Source: Melioribacteraceae bacterium 4301-Me (GTDB taxonomy: Bacteria; Bacteroidota; Ignavibacteria; Ignavibacteriales; Melioribacteraceae). Taken from it: 64,000 bases of DNA. Where the stretch lies: the NCBI GenBank assembly GCA_041538185.1, contig JBGORM010000004.1, positions 186,001-250,000 of the forward strand, in the 5' to 3' direction. Shown one piece after another: positions 63,617 to 64,000 of the stretch. The translations under genes and the position numbers were made by a program. Numbering within the stretch: position 1 is the stretch's first letter; each line of letters opens with the position of its first letter. The notes under the pieces are model-generated. The model saw only the letters and a program-made list of their open reading frames with translations, had not been told where the DNA came from and did not search any database.

Positions 63617-64000
63617 ATGGATTTTTTAAAGGAACTCGGCATTAAAAAAAGAAATTTAGGAGCTTCAACAGGATTGAAATGGATTGGTTCGAAAGATGGC
63701 GGCGTAATCGATGTCTTTTCACCAGTCGATGGTAAATTAATTGCGTCTGTTTATCAAGCAACAGAAAAAGATTATGAACAAGTAATTAAGAAAGCATATG
63801 AAGCTTTTTTGTTTTGGAGGACAGTACCAGCACCAAAAAGAGGAGAGGTAGTACGTCAAATTGGGTTAAAGCTGCGCCAGTATAAAAAACCATTAGGTAC
63901 GCTTGTTTCTTATGAAATGGGAAAGTCACTTCAGGAAGGATTGGGTGAAGTTCAAGAAATGATTGATATTTGTGATTTTGCAGTTGGACAGTCTCGTCAA
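63617..64000 (+). CDS. Aldehyde dehydrogenase of the ALDH7 (aminoadipate semialdehyde) type, 3' end cut off
   Basis: The window ends after 128 codons. The visible part is the N-terminal NAD-binding region of an aldehyde dehydrogenase: IDVFSPVDGKLIASVYQA, EAFLFWRTVPAPKRGEVVRQIG, LVSYEMGKSLQEGLGEVQEM and IDICDFAVGQSRQ. The last three are characteristic of ALDH7 (antiquitin, alpha-aminoadipate semialdehyde dehydrogenase). ATG 63617 with AGAGG upstream is preferred over the in-frame ATG at 63602. With lat nearby this predicts lysine degradation to 2-aminoadipate. The catalytic Cys lies beyond the window. Confidence 0.88.
   Translation, partial: MDFLKELGIKKRNLGASTGLKWIGSKDGGVIDVFSPVDGKLIASVYQATEKDYEQVIKKAYEAFLFWRTVPAPKRGEVVRQIGLKLRQYKKPLGTLVSYEMGKSLQEGLGEVQEMIDICDFAVGQSRQ

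Overview
The window is AT-rich bacterial chromosome with tightly packed, mostly housekeeping genes. It looks like a member of the Bacteroidetes–Chlorobi–Ignavibacteria group, most likely an Ignavibacteria-type bacterium. The markers are a short, region-1.1-less RpoD of the Bacteroidetes kind, GldC, a PorZ-like protein with a type IX secretion sorting tail, BshC (bacillithiol synthesis), an Hc1-like small histone, and a possible TAnnTTTG promoter before gapA. I see no rRNA, tRNA, CRISPR array, prophage or complete insertion sequence.

Layout. 1–5343: folD (cut by the window edge), deoC, a HicB-like orphan, trmH and aroA, then bshC convergent. 5613–12686: an outer-membrane barrel with a monohaem cytochrome lipoprotein, an ABC-F ATPase, the PorZ-like protein, a PHP phosphoesterase and a Crp/Fnr regulator. 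12803–23392: central carbon genes (gapA, pgk, a 3-hydroxyacyl-CoA dehydrogenase, ackA) mixed with a rhomboid protease, recQ and an ABC-2 exporter. 23480–31136: MarC, an SDR, a COG2509-like flavoprotein, a papain-like protease, a double-HTH regulator, a cupin and a YqaA protein, with two non-coding repeat clusters. 31146–34404: pcrA/uvrD and a phosphofructokinase with pyrophosphate-type residues.

35599–41836 is the most unusual stretch. Glutamate dehydrogenase is followed by two large PEP/pyruvate-binding (PPDK_N-type) proteins. The second also carries a GAF-like sensor and a complete-looking nucleotidyltransferase motif. Neither shows the phospho-histidine or PEP-catalytic domain of a normal PEP synthase, so the set reads as a possible regulator linking carbon or energy state to nitrogen metabolism.

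41831–54518: a metallophosphoesterase, a HisH-like protein without its catalytic Cys, a cysteine-desulfurase-like enzyme, gldC, rpoD and trxA. Then comes a four-gene run (HisA-like, cyclic-nucleotide-binding, Usp, eIF2B-like) in which both sugar-phosphate-isomerase-like proteins have lost a key catalytic residue. It ends with a hydrolase, bioY, an EMO-like iron–sulphur membrane oxidoreductase and the Hc1-like histone. 54818–64000: CapA, an MFS transporter, dusB, a PolX whose polymerase aspartates are gone but whose PHP nuclease is intact, apt, rsmI, and lysine 6-aminotransferase close to a truncated ALDH7-type dehydrogenase, which together suggest lysine breakdown to 2-aminoadipate.

Functions were assigned by reading motifs and remembered family signatures. 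No database search was run.
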